Source of the DNA: Opitutaceae bacterium
GTDB taxonomy: Bacteria; Verrucomicrobiota; Verrucomicrobiia; Opitutales; Opitutaceae
Length of the DNA: 64,000 nucleotides
Reading direction: 5' to 3'
Assembly: GCA_028688225.1 (NCBI GenBank)
Contig: JAQTYQ010000013.1
Coordinates: 1 to 64,000, forward strand
Shown in pieces: positions 10,013-18,048 of this stretch. Each line of letters opens with the position of its first letter. Within the stretch, counting starts at the first letter, position 1. The notes beneath the pieces were generated by a model. It saw nothing but the letters and a program-made list of their open reading frames with translations, did no database searches and was not told where the DNA came from. Both the position numbers and the translations under genes were made by a program.

Positions 10013-10492
10013 ATGGAGCCCATCGAAAAGCTCATTCCCCATCGGCCGCCCTTCCTGTTTGTCGACGAGATCGTGTCGGAAACCGAAGACATGCTGACGA
10101 CCCGCCGCCGCGTCCGACCCGACGAGGATTTCTTCAAGGGGCATTATCCGGGCAACCCCATCATGCCCGGCGTGCTCATCTGCGAGTCGGTGTTCCAGTC
10201 CGGCTGCGTGTTTCTCTCCAAGCAGTTCGCAGCCAAAGGGGAGGACCTGAGCCGCTATACCCCGGTGCTGACGCGCATCACCGAGGTGAAATTCAAAAGC
10301 CCGGTGAAACCCGGCGACGAACTCATCATCGACGTCAAGGTGAAGGATCGCCTGGGGCGTTTCATGTTCCTGAGCGGATCGGTGCGCACGGCCGACAACC
10401 GGAAGGTCCTCACGGTGGATTTCGGCGTCGCGCTGGTCGAAACCGCCGGCAACGGCTCCGGCGCGTCGCCGGCCCAACCGTCCGCGTCATGA
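10013..10492 (+). CDS. FabZ-like 3-hydroxyacyl-ACP dehydratase
   Basis: 159 residues with a single hot-dog fold. The motif GHYPGNPIMPGVLICE holds the catalytic His (H44) and Glu (E58). LIPHRPPFLFVDEI at the N-terminus is typical of FabZ. It removes water from 3-hydroxyacyl-ACP to give trans-2-enoyl-ACP. The 3' end overlaps the following FabI-like gene by 4 bp (ATGA), so the two are translationally coupled. A specialised role with the neighbouring CrtI-like genes is inferred from context. Confidence 0.9.
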   Translation: MEPIEKLIPHRPPFLFVDEIVSETEDMLTTRRRVRPDEDFFKGHYPGNPIMPGVLICESVFQSGCVFLSKQFAAKGEDLSRYTPVLTRITEVKFKSPVKPGDELIIDVKVKDRLGRFMFLSGSVRTADNRKVLTVDFGVALVETAGNGSGASPAQPSAS

Positions 10493-11343
10493 GTTTTCTC
10501 GCGCTGACCGGCCGGACGTTTCTTGTTTTCGGCGTGGCCAACCGGAAAAGCGTGGCCTGGGCCATCGGCCGGACGATCGAGGAAGAAGGCGCACGCGTCG
10601 TCTACAGCGTCCGCTCGGAGGAGCGGAAACGGTCGCTGGCGGAGCTGTTGGGCGGACGGCCGGTCTGCGTGTGCGATGTGGAGCAGGAGGGCGCCGCGGA
10701 GCGGCTGGCCGCCGAGATCGGCCCGAAGTACGGGCCGCTGCACGGACTCGTGCACTCCATCGCGTTCGCCAGTTACGCGGATGGCTTCAAATCATTTTCG
10801 GAGACCAAACGCGCCGATTTCCTGCAGGCCACGACCATCTCCTGCTTCTCCTTGGTGGAAATCGCCCGCGCCTTCAAGCCGCACCTCGCCCTCAACGCCT
10901 CCGTCGTCACCATCGGCATCTCGTCCCTGCTCGTCACGCCCGATAACTACGGCTACATGGGGCCGGTCAAGGCCGCGCTGGACTCCACGGTCCGGTTTCT
11001 GGCCAAATCCTTCAGCGCCGACACCGAGGTGCGCTTCAACGTGGTTGGCGCCGGCCCGCTCAAGACCAGCGCCTCGGCGGGCATTCCCGGCTACCTCGAA
11101 AGCTATCTCTACGCGGAAAAGCTGACCTACCGCAAGCGCGCCCTCGAAACCCGGGAGGTCGCCGACGCCGCGGTCTTTCTGCTCAGCGAACGCAGCAGCG
11201 GACTCAACGGCAGTACGCTCGTCGTCGATGCCGGCCTCGGCAGCAACTACTTCGACAAGGAAGTGATCCGGCTGGCCATGCGGCCTGAAGCCGCGTCGAC
11301 AGCGCAACGCCCCAAGCCAAAATCCCAAGGGCCAAAGGACTAG
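10489..11343 (+). CDS. FabI-like enoyl-ACP reductase
   Basis: 284 residues of the short-chain dehydrogenase family, FabI type. FGVANRKSVAWAI is the FabI nucleotide-binding block (the usual G-x-x-x-x-x-S-I/V-A). Catalytic Y154-x6-K161 (YGYMGPVK) matches the FabI spacing, and HSIAFAS is also characteristic. It reduces enoyl-ACP with NAD(P)H. The last ~12 residues are Lys/Pro/Gln-rich. It is coupled to the dehydratase gene by a 4-bp overlap. Homologues exist that act on specialised ACPs; the substrate here is unknown. Confidence 0.9.
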   Translation: MSFLALTGRTFLVFGVANRKSVAWAIGRTIEEEGARVVYSVRSEERKRSLAELLGGRPVCVCDVEQEGAAERLAAEIGPKYGPLHGLVHSIAFASYADGFKSFSETKRADFLQATTISCFSLVEIARAFKPHLALNASVVTIGISSLLVTPDNYGYMGPVKAALDSTVRFLAKSFSADTEVRFNVVGAGPLKTSASAGIPGYLESYLYAEKLTYRKRALETREVADAAVFLLSERSSGLNGSTLVVDAGLGSNYFDKEVIRLAMRPEAASTAQRPKPKSQGPKD

Positions 11344-11373
11344 AGCGGATTAAATTGAAGTGTGGCCGTAAAA

Positions 11374-11430
11374 GTAGCGCAGGCTTCCGGCCTGCATCAG
11401 TCGAGGGAGCAGGCAGGATGCCTGCGCTAC
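11374..11430. repeat. REP-like palindromic element
   Basis: gtagcgcaggc (11374-11384) and gcctgcgctac (11420-11430) are exact reverse complements. The interior holds two further gcaggc/gcctgc units (ttccggcctgc and gcaggcaggat), so the element can fold as nested hairpins. It fills the 190-bp gap between the FabI-like and OleA-like genes and resembles the high-copy extragenic palindromes of several high-GC genomes. Confidence 0.65.
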
Positions 11431-11532
11431 CCGATGCCAGGACGGCGACAAAAAAACTTAAACCGCGGTAGAGATCCTGGTGTCGACGGGATTTGTTTGG
11501 CCTTTGGCGTTTTGGCGTTTGAGATTTAGCCC

Positions 11533-12567
11533 ATGCGTTTCGAGAACGTCTGCATCGAATCCATCGCCGTGGCCCTGCCGGGGGAGGTGTGGACGTCCGC
11601 CGACATCGAGGAGCGCCTGCGGCCGCTGTATGAGCGCCTGCGGCTGCCGTTCGGCCGCCTCGAATTGATGAGCGGCATCCGGGAACGGCGCTTCTGGCCG
11701 CCGGGCACGATGCCTTCCGACGCCAGCGCGGCCGCCGGCCGGGCGGTGCTGGCGAAGTCGGCGTTGCCGCCGGAGCTGATCGAGACGTTCATGCACGCCG
11801 CGGTTTCCCGCGACATGCTGGAACCGGCGACGGCGGCGTTCGCGCATCGGAAGATCGGACTTCCGGACCGGGCCCAGATCTTCGACGTGTCGAACGCCTG
11901 CCTCGGTTTTCTCAATAGTCTGACGATCCTCGCCGCCATGATCGAGTCGGGCCAGATCCGGTGCGGGATGGTGGTGGCGGGGGAGAACGGCCGGCCCCTG
12001 GTGGAGCGGACGCTGCAACACTTGCTGACCACGCCCCTGGACCGCAACCAGATCAAACCCTTTTTCGCCAACCTCACCATCGGCTCGGGCTCGGCCGCGG
12101 CCATCGTCTGCCATCGCGCGCTGGTCAAGGGCGCGGCGCACCGGCTGCACGGCGGCATCTGCCTTTCGGCCACGGCGCACAGTGAACTGTGCCGGGGCGA
12201 TGCGGCCGGCGATGACGGACTGGAGATGCAGACCGATTCCGAGCAGCTGCTCATTGCCGGGGTCAAGGTGGCGCACCGCGCCTGGATTTCGTTCCAGGAG
12301 GAGACCGGCTGGACGGGAACCTCGGTCGACCGCTTTGTCTGCCATCAGGTCGGCTCCATGCACCGGCGCAAACTCTACGACACCCTCGGACTCGACATCA
12401 CCAAGGATTTTTCAACCTTCGAGGCTTTGGGCAACATGGGTTCGGTCTCGTTGCCGGCCACGCTGGTCAAGGCCATCGATGGCGGTGCGGTCGTCCCGGG
12501 CAGCCGGGTGGGGTTGCTGGGCATTGGCAGCGGCATCAACTGCATGATGCTGGCCCTCGAATGGTGA
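11533..12567 (+). CDS. oleA: OleA-like thiolase-fold condensing enzyme (beta-ketoacyl synthase III family)
   Basis: 344 residues. C123 (SNACLGF), H271 (VCHQVGS) and N301 (LGNMGSVSLP) give the KAS III triad, and E97 in SRDMLEPAT fits the extra glutamate of OleA, which condenses two acyl-CoA head to head to a 2-alkyl-3-keto acid for long-chain olefins. The next gene is an OleB-like hydrolase with a 7-bp overlap, which favours OleA over FabH. OleC and OleD are not found downstream, because the strand switches at 13484. Start at ATG 11533. Confidence 0.75.
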   Translation: MRFENVCIESIAVALPGEVWTSADIEERLRPLYERLRLPFGRLELMSGIRERRFWPPGTMPSDASAAAGRAVLAKSALPPELIETFMHAAVSRDMLEPATAAFAHRKIGLPDRAQIFDVSNACLGFLNSLTILAAMIESGQIRCGMVVAGENGRPLVERTLQHLLTTPLDRNQIKPFFANLTIGSGSAAAIVCHRALVKGAAHRLHGGICLSATAHSELCRGDAAGDDGLEMQTDSEQLLIAGVKVAHRAWISFQEETGWTGTSVDRFVCHQVGSMHRRKLYDTLGLDITKDFSTFEALGNMGSVSLPATLVKAIDGGAVVPGSRVGLLGIGSGINCMMLALEW

Positions 12568-13451
12568 CGACGGCAGAGCTTCCCGACTGGCTGCGCCGGC
12601 TTTATCCGTTTGAGCCGAAGGCCTTCCCGTGCGGACAAGTCCGCCTGAGCTATATCGACGAGGGGCCGCGCGCGGATGAAGCCGTGCTGTTGCTGCATGG
12701 CAATCCCACCTGGTCGTTTTATTACCGGAACCTCATCCGGACGCTGGTCACGGCGGGGCGGCGCTGCGTGGCGCCCGATCACATCGGCATGGGGCTCTCG
12801 GACAAGCCACAGGAGTATCCTTACTGCCTGGGGGCTCATATTGAAAATCTCGCCGCGCTGGTCGCGTCCCTGGGTCTGCGCCGCGTGCATCTGGTGGTGC
12901 ACGATTGGGGCGGGGCGATCGGATTCGGGTGGGCGGCGCGGCAGCCGGACAAAGTGGGGCGCATCGTCATCCTCAACACCGCGGCGTTTCCATCGCCAAA
13001 CATTCCGCTGCGCATCAGCCTGTGCCGGACTCCCGTGTTGGGGGAATGGCTGGTCCGCGGGTGCAACAGCTTTGCCGGGCCGGCGACGTGGATGGCCATG
13101 CATCGCCGGCGGCTGACCGAGGACGTGAAGCGGGGCTATCTTTTCCCTTACGATTCGTGGACGAACCGCATCGGAGTGGCGCGGTTTGTCGCCGACATCC
13201 CCATGCGGCCCGAACATCCCAGCCGGGCCACGTTGGAAGTCGTGGCCCAGGGACTGGCCCAATTCAGGGACCGGCCGATTCTGATCGCCTGGGGCGGGGC
13301 GGACTTCTGCTTCGGCGACAACTTCTTCAAGCGCTGGCAGCAGATCTATCCGCAAGCCACGACCTGCCATCTGCCCGACGCCGGACATTATATCCTCGAG
13401 GACGCAGGCGAGGAGATCATCCCCAAGATCGCGGCATTCTTAACCGCCTAG
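12561..13451 (+). CDS. oleB: OleB-like alpha/beta hydrolase (haloalkane-dehalogenase family)
   Basis: 296 residues. HGNPTWSF (46-53) is the oxyanion-hole motif, nucleophile D115 lies in VVHDWGGAIG, and the C-terminal DAGHYILED carries the catalytic His. The family includes haloalkane dehalogenases and OleB, which decarboxylates the beta-lactone in head-to-head olefin synthesis. The overlap with the OleA-like gene argues for OleB. Without a local OleC (beta-lactone synthetase) or OleD (ketoreductase), the pathway would need those enzymes from elsewhere, or the pair does something else. Confidence 0.75.
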   Translation: MVTTAELPDWLRRLYPFEPKAFPCGQVRLSYIDEGPRADEAVLLLHGNPTWSFYYRNLIRTLVTAGRRCVAPDHIGMGLSDKPQEYPYCLGAHIENLAALVASLGLRRVHLVVHDWGGAIGFGWAARQPDKVGRIVILNTAAFPSPNIPLRISLCRTPVLGEWLVRGCNSFAGPATWMAMHRRRLTEDVKRGYLFPYDSWTNRIGVARFVADIPMRPEHPSRATLEVVAQGLAQFRDRPILIAWGGADFCFGDNFFKRWQQIYPQATTCHLPDAGHYILEDAGEEIIPKIAAFLTA

Positions 13452-13483
13452 ACCTCGGTGGGGTGGGGGCGGAGTTTCGTGAT

Positions 13484-16400
13484 CTACGGTGGCAGTAGCG
13501 CAAAGGGGATCTCGGAGACGGCAACGTTGCTGCCCTCGACGATGAGGCGGCCCTGCACGGGTTTGTTCATCCCCGCCGGAAGCCGCAAGTCGAGCGAAAG
13601 CTCCTTCGTTTCTCCCGGCATCAGGTCGAAATAGTTGTCGCTATACATGACCAGGTAGGGCGCCTGCGCTTCCGGCACGTTCCATACCGCCCGCACCCGC
13701 ACCAGCCGCGCGTAGCCCGTCCCATTGGAAAGCCTGAACGATCCCTGGGCCTGGCCGCCGGAAGCGGTCAGCTGCACCGCCTGCGGCAGCTGGAGGACCG
13801 CCGCCGGCTGGTCCTGCAGAGTCTCGAACAGCGGCTTGCACCGGGCTGCAAGGATCTCGTCGCAGGGCGTGGCCGGGTTTTCGCCTACCGCCGCCGCGAT
13901 CATTCTCATGAACAGGGCGAAATAGATTCGCGTTTCCGGTTGGGAAGCCAACTCCTGGTCCAGCAGGCAGGTCGACACGATCTTGGGATCCCAGGGCGAG
14001 CGCCGCTCGGCGTATTCGGGCGTAAACCCCATGAAGGCCACGGTGCGCCCCTGGCCGTATTGGCCGGTGACCAGGAGGGGCTGCCCCATGATCGAAAGAA
14101 CCTCCGTGCTGCCCGGTTTCACCTCCACCCGGTTGAATCCCGGCAATCCACATTTGTTCAACCCTGCAATCTCCCATTCGGCGGCAGCGCCGGGAGCGCG
14201 CTGCATGTCGCGAATCGGGGGATGAGTCTGTTCGGTATTGAAGACCGCCGGAAGCGGTTGGCTCAGGAACAAATCATCCCGATTTCGAAGTTGGACCGGC
14301 AATACCTCCGCCAGCGGGGTGACCCCAAGGAGAGCGGCCCGGATGGACCCGCCATGGAAGCTTCCAGGGCCGCCGGAATGAATGAACCCGACGCCTTGGC
14401 CAATGGCCTGTTTCAGCCCCTCTGCCGCCGGGGCGTCGAGCAGCTTCCAGAGCGAATCGAAGGAGGTCAGCCACACCAGGTCGTAGTTCCGGCGGATTTC
14501 CCCGGGGTTTCGCAGCTTCGCCAGTTCGTGGATCGACGGCTCGGCAATGACGTCGACCTTGATCCCCATGCCTTCCGCCATCCAGGAAATCGGACGGCTG
14601 TATTTCTCCTGGCCGATCACCAGCATGCGCACCGGCCGGGAAAGGAGCGCCGGGGCCACCTTGATGAACGTCCGGCTCTCGGCGCGGAGGACACCGTTCT
14701 TTTCCCGAACCTGAGCCTGCAGCACGTAGACGCCCGGCTTTCCCGGGGTCACCCAGTCCACGACGCCAATTTCCCGGCTGGCATCGCTGCCGATCTCGCC
14801 CTGGTAATCCTTGCTCCAGAGCTTCTGCCCACTGACCTCTGCGATCTCGCAGTGGAGTTCGAAGGGAACATCGCGCACGTAGTCGTTGACCAGCCAGACC
14901 GGGATTTGCAGCCGCTTGCCGGAGACCTGCGATTCGAGCGCTTCCTCGTAGGCAAAGTTGACCGCAAACCGCTCCTGGGCTTTTTTCAGGTAGTAGTAGC
15001 CCATCTTGGGCACCCGGTAGTAGTCCAGAAAGTTGAACCGAATTCCGGGGGTGACTTCACCGTAGGCCCAGATCCGGGTCCCGTTGATGTCGTGGTATTT
15101 TCTTCGCCGGTACACCTCCGTGGCGTACTGGAAGAGAAAGGCCTGGTAGAGCTGGGAGTCCTCCACCAGTTCCTTGGCGGACTTGATATCCCGATCCACA
15201 AACTGGTTGATTCGGTCCAGGACGCTGGCGAGACCCTTGTAATCAAAACTGGTCTGATAACTGTAGGCGGCGACATCGATCGGAAGGTTGTACCATTGGC
15301 CGGGAACGCGGTTTTTCTCCGACCAGAGCTCATCGGGCGTGAGCATCTTTTGCAGTGTTTCCAGCACCGGCAGGGCGATGGTTCCGTATTCGGAAACGAA
15401 CCCGGTGTTGGCCTGGAAATGCTCCTGGTAGTTCGACGTCGGCCACGGACCCGCATTGCCCATCCAGAAGTGCTGCTCGCCCAGATCGCAAAAACTGGGA
15501 TGGTAGACGCTCCCCGGCGCCAGCTCCGCGACCATCCGGCCGATAATGTCGGCAAACTCCTGGTAGCCATACGGCTCAAAATCCTGCCCCAACGCCCCCC
15601 AGCCCTTGCCCTTCATCTGCGCCTCGGCGAACGGCGCCCAGACCACGATCGAAGGATGGTTCCGCAGCTGGACGGTGATTTGGCGAACCTGCGAAAGCGC
15701 CTGCGCGACGTAGGTCTCGCGCCGGGGATTCGAGTGGTCCATGACGGCCATGGCCCCGAACTGGATGAAGGGGTACTCAAAGAAGTTCAGAATCCCCAGG
15801 CGGTCGCAAAGGTCGTAGAAGTCCGGTTTTTCCACCACGGTGAAATTAATCAGGTGGTTCAGGTTGGCCGCCCGATACAGTCTCAAATCCTGTTCATAAG
15901 TCTCACGGGTCGGCTTCGAGCCGAAGTAGTCCGCAATCGGGTACCAGGCGCCCTTGAGAAACAGGCGCCGGCCGTTCAGCCAGTAGCTCATGTCATCCTT
16001 GCGGGCAATCGTGCGGATGCCAAAGACCGCCTCGCGCGTGTCCGCGCCCGCGGCGCCCGGAGCGGTGATCGTCGCGGTCGCCTTGTAGAGGTTTTGCGCC
16101 CCCGTATCCCAGGTCCACCACAGCTGCGGATGCTTCACGATGACTTCCGCCGCAAAGGTGTTTTCACCGGGCCGGAGCTCGATCGGGCGCGCCGGAACGC
16201 TCAGCGATTCGCCAGGGAAATTATCGGGCGCGATCTTCAGTTCCACCGTGGCCGGGAAGCTTTCCTGGCCGGAGTTCGTGATCTTGCCGGAGACAGTCAA
16301 CGTCGCGCTGCCGTCGGCGTTGAGCGATTTGGTGGCGACCGCGAGGTCGTCGACGACCGTGGTGCCCGACACCACCAGTTTCACGTCGCGGAACAGTCCC

Positions 16401-17152
16401 ATGGGGAAGACGGCGTTGCCTCCGGCCGGCAGCCCATCCCAGGTCGGACCGAGCACAAAGGGCGGAAAGGGAAAATCCAGCACCCACCCCGGCACGGTCT
16501 CGGCGAACTCGCCTTTCATGTACTCCAGGAAACCTCGCCCTTTGGGCAGCCACGGACAGGTGACTTTCAAGGTGAGCTGGTTGCTGCCGGTGGGGTTCAG
16601 CTTGGCCGTCACGTCATACTCGAAGGGCACATACGCCCCCTCGTGTTCGCCCAGTTTTTCGCCGTTCAACCAGACTGTCGTGAAGTAATCCACACCCTCA
16701 AAGACTAGGTGCACCGACTTGCCCGCCGAGCCCTTGGGTACCGTGAACTGCTTGCGGTACCACCACTCCTGCTCGTTCACCAGGGTCAGTTCCTTGCTCT
16801 GGTAGTACAGGTCCATTCCCTTGAGCCCGATCTGCAACTGCACCTCGCCCGGCACGGTGACCGTCCGGAAGGAGCTGTCGTCGAACTTGGGCAGGTAGGC
16901 CCCCTGGCGCTCTCCATCCCCGAAGGGAAATGCCCCGAGTTTCCAATTGGCGTCGCTCAGGAGGGTAGTGGTGTTCCGGGCAATCGCCTCTGCCTTCGGG
17001 GCAGACTCGACAGCCGCGAGGTCCGTGGGAACCGCCAGCAGGAAAAAACCCGTTGCCAGTGCAAAGATGGCGCCAGGATTTCGCCGGCGGTTCGAAACAG
17101 GCAACAGGGCCGCATACAGTTTTCTACTCAGCGCGATTGGTAGCATTTGCAT
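13484..17152 (-). CDS. Secreted GH2-family glycoside hydrolase with C-terminal amidotransferase-like domain
   Basis: 1222 residues. An N-terminal signal (hydrophobic run ending AVPTDLAAVES near residue 50) is followed by a jelly-roll sugar-binding domain (about 70-230), an immunoglobulin-like domain and a TIM barrel (about 385-680). The nucleophile is probably E588 (FVSEYGT). The acid/base candidate E510 sits in VVWAPFAEAQ, where most GH2 enzymes have N-E, so the preceding Asn is replaced. A region from about 830 (MLVIGQEKY, GVGFIHSGGPGSFHGG) resembles ThuA/glutamine-amidotransferase-like folds, followed by a beta-rich tail. Likely a periplasmic or cell-surface enzyme acting on plant or algal glycans. 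Confidence 0.82.
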   Translation of the reverse strand: MQMLPIALSRKLYAALLPVSNRRRNPGAIFALATGFFLLAVPTDLAAVESAPKAEAIARNTTTLLSDANWKLGAFPFGDGERQGAYLPKFDDSSFRTVTVPGEVQLQIGLKGMDLYYQSKELTLVNEQEWWYRKQFTVPKGSAGKSVHLVFEGVDYFTTVWLNGEKLGEHEGAYVPFEYDVTAKLNPTGSNQLTLKVTCPWLPKGRGFLEYMKGEFAETVPGWVLDFPFPPFVLGPTWDGLPAGGNAVFPMGLFRDVKLVVSGTTVVDDLAVATKSLNADGSATLTVSGKITNSGQESFPATVELKIAPDNFPGESLSVPARPIELRPGENTFAAEVIVKHPQLWWTWDTGAQNLYKATATITAPGAAGADTREAVFGIRTIARKDDMSYWLNGRRLFLKGAWYPIADYFGSKPTRETYEQDLRLYRAANLNHLINFTVVEKPDFYDLCDRLGILNFFEYPFIQFGAMAVMDHSNPRRETYVAQALSQVRQITVQLRNHPSIVVWAPFAEAQMKGKGWGALGQDFEPYGYQEFADIIGRMVAELAPGSVYHPSFCDLGEQHFWMGNAGPWPTSNYQEHFQANTGFVSEYGTIALPVLETLQKMLTPDELWSEKNRVPGQWYNLPIDVAAYSYQTSFDYKGLASVLDRINQFVDRDIKSAKELVEDSQLYQAFLFQYATEVYRRRKYHDINGTRIWAYGEVTPGIRFNFLDYYRVPKMGYYYLKKAQERFAVNFAYEEALESQVSGKRLQIPVWLVNDYVRDVPFELHCEIAEVSGQKLWSKDYQGEIGSDASREIGVVDWVTPGKPGVYVLQAQVREKNGVLRAESRTFIKVAPALLSRPVRMLVIGQEKYSRPISWMAEGMGIKVDVIAEPSIHELAKLRNPGEIRRNYDLVWLTSFDSLWKLLDAPAAEGLKQAIGQGVGFIHSGGPGSFHGGSIRAALLGVTPLAEVLPVQLRNRDDLFLSQPLPAVFNTEQTHPPIRDMQRAPGAAAEWEIAGLNKCGLPGFNRVEVKPGSTEVLSIMGQPLLVTGQYGQGRTVAFMGFTPEYAERRSPWDPKIVSTCLLDQELASQPETRIYFALFMRMIAAAVGENPATPCDEILAARCKPLFETLQDQPAAVLQLPQAVQLTASGGQAQGSFRLSNGTGYARLVRVRAVWNVPEAQAPYLVMYSDNYFDLMPGETKELSLDLRLPAGMNKPVQGRLIVEGSNVAVSEIPFALLPP

Positions 17153-17480
17153 GGAACTGGGCTCCTCTTCTATTGGCTTCGGTCAACTGATAGGAAGATG
17201 GATTGTCGAATTTCTGGGTTTACAGGGTGGGGATTGGGCCGCCCTCGGCATATCGTTCCCGCAATGTGGCCATGCCGGGGCATTGGCCGAGAGGCATGAC
17301 GCACCAAAGGAGTGTGAAGAAACCTGAGTTTCGTCTTTCTGGCTAATGCTTATTGGTAAGGAGGTAGCCATCGCTGCTAGTGCGATTGAAGAAAAGAAAC
17401 ACGTCACGATGGTATTTTTTTTATCGAACGTGAAAAAGAATCACACGCCAATATTGCTGTCAATTATGATCCCTTGGTTA
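17153..17480. other. Intergenic region, no gene seen
   Basis: About 330 bases upstream of the GH2 gene. Base composition is less GC-rich than the surroundings, especially 17340-17480 (runs of T and A). No open frame here has a recognisable domain. It probably carries the GH2 promoter on the minus strand near 17160-17240. Confidence 0.5.
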
Positions 17481-17663
17481 TCATCGCATGTTCTCGAGAG
17501 CAAAGAGCGACCGAAATCTTGGAACTACCTTGGTTCGGGCCATCCGATCCATAAGTCGTTCGCCGGTCGCTGAATCGCAGAAGTCCTGGACGATCTCCCG
17601 GACGCTGTCCGGCCTTTCACGATTAACCTCGCGCCAGCGGCGGGCCACCCAAGGCGGGGTCAA
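17481..17663 (-). CDS. Small hypothetical protein (weak)
   Basis: A 60-residue frame starting with TTG at 17663, rich in Arg/Glu and with balanced composition (VREIVQDFCDSATGERLMD). It is downstream of, and in the same direction as, the helix-turn-helix gene at 17740-17943. No family is recognised. It may be a gene remnant. Confidence 0.25.
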   Translation of the reverse strand: MTPPWVARRWREVNRERPDSVREIVQDFCDSATGERLMDRMARTKVVPRFRSLFALENMR

Positions 17664-17739
17664 ACTTAGTTCTCGGCCGTCATGCGGTCCGCCCCCTGTA
17701 GGATTTCCTGATGGCCCCCGGAGTGGAAGTCGCGCACGA

Positions 17740-17943
17740 TCATGCGACCTCCAAAAACCGCAGCGGCGGGCGGAAGCGGGTGAGCTCGCTGGCGGGAATC
17801 AGGTAGGGCCGTTTCCGATCCAAGGTCATGATGTCACCGCGGGAACAGGCTTTCCGGACCCACCAAACAGAACGCACGCCGCCCAGGGCGGCGCTGAACT
17901 CCTTGGGCGTGAGCGGGCGAAGGGCAGAGGCTACTTGCGGCAC
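17740..17943 (-). CDS. Excisionase/MerR-like small helix-turn-helix protein
   Basis: 67 residues, GTG start at 17943. LTPKEFSAALGG (helix-turn-helix), WWVRKACSRGDI and RPYLIPASELTRF follow the pattern of excisionase-type winged-helix DNA-binding proteins (helix-turn-helix, then a short wing and an I-P-x-S-E-L block). It lies just outside the left attachment site of the provirus, pointing away from it. It could be a leftover of an earlier element or a host regulator. A tiny 25-codon frame overlaps its stop (ATGA) and is probably not a gene. Confidence 0.5.
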   Translation of the reverse strand: MPQVASALRPLTPKEFSAALGGVRSVWWVRKACSRGDIMTLDRKRPYLIPASELTRFRPPLRFLEVA

Positions 17944-18001
17944 AGGCGGCGAGAGGCGGTTTTGCCTCGGGCCGGAGTCTTGGTTTTACGTCCATTGCTA
18001 T

Positions 18002-18029
18002 ATTGGACATAATAACTATTGTGCGTCGA
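18002..18029. other. attL: dif-like Xer recombination site
   Basis: Reading the complement, the site is tcgacgcacaa (XerC arm), tagtta (6-bp centre) and ttatgtccaat (XerD arm). The XerD arm matches the E. coli dif XerD arm TTATGTTAAAT at 9 of 11 positions, and the XerC arm keeps the CGCA and terminal AA. The segment taactattgtgcgt (18013-18026) is repeated exactly at 32723-32736. This copy still looks like a usable dif, as expected when a Xer-exploiting element rebuilds the host site on one side. Confidence 0.75.
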
Positions 18030-18048
18030 TTCGGGCGGAAAGCTCGGC

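Noticed and set aside
13940-16708. A 922-codon plus-strand frame inside the GH2 gene
   Set aside because: Shadow of the GH2 codons; no recognisable domain, and the GH2 reading has signal peptide and catalytic blocks.
2569-18045. 15-bp identity ttcgggcggaaagct near 2569-2583 and 18030-18045, considered as an att-like or mobile repeat
   Set aside because: Short, GC-rich, not at any feature boundary on the left, and unrelated to the 14-bp att repeat. Likely chance.
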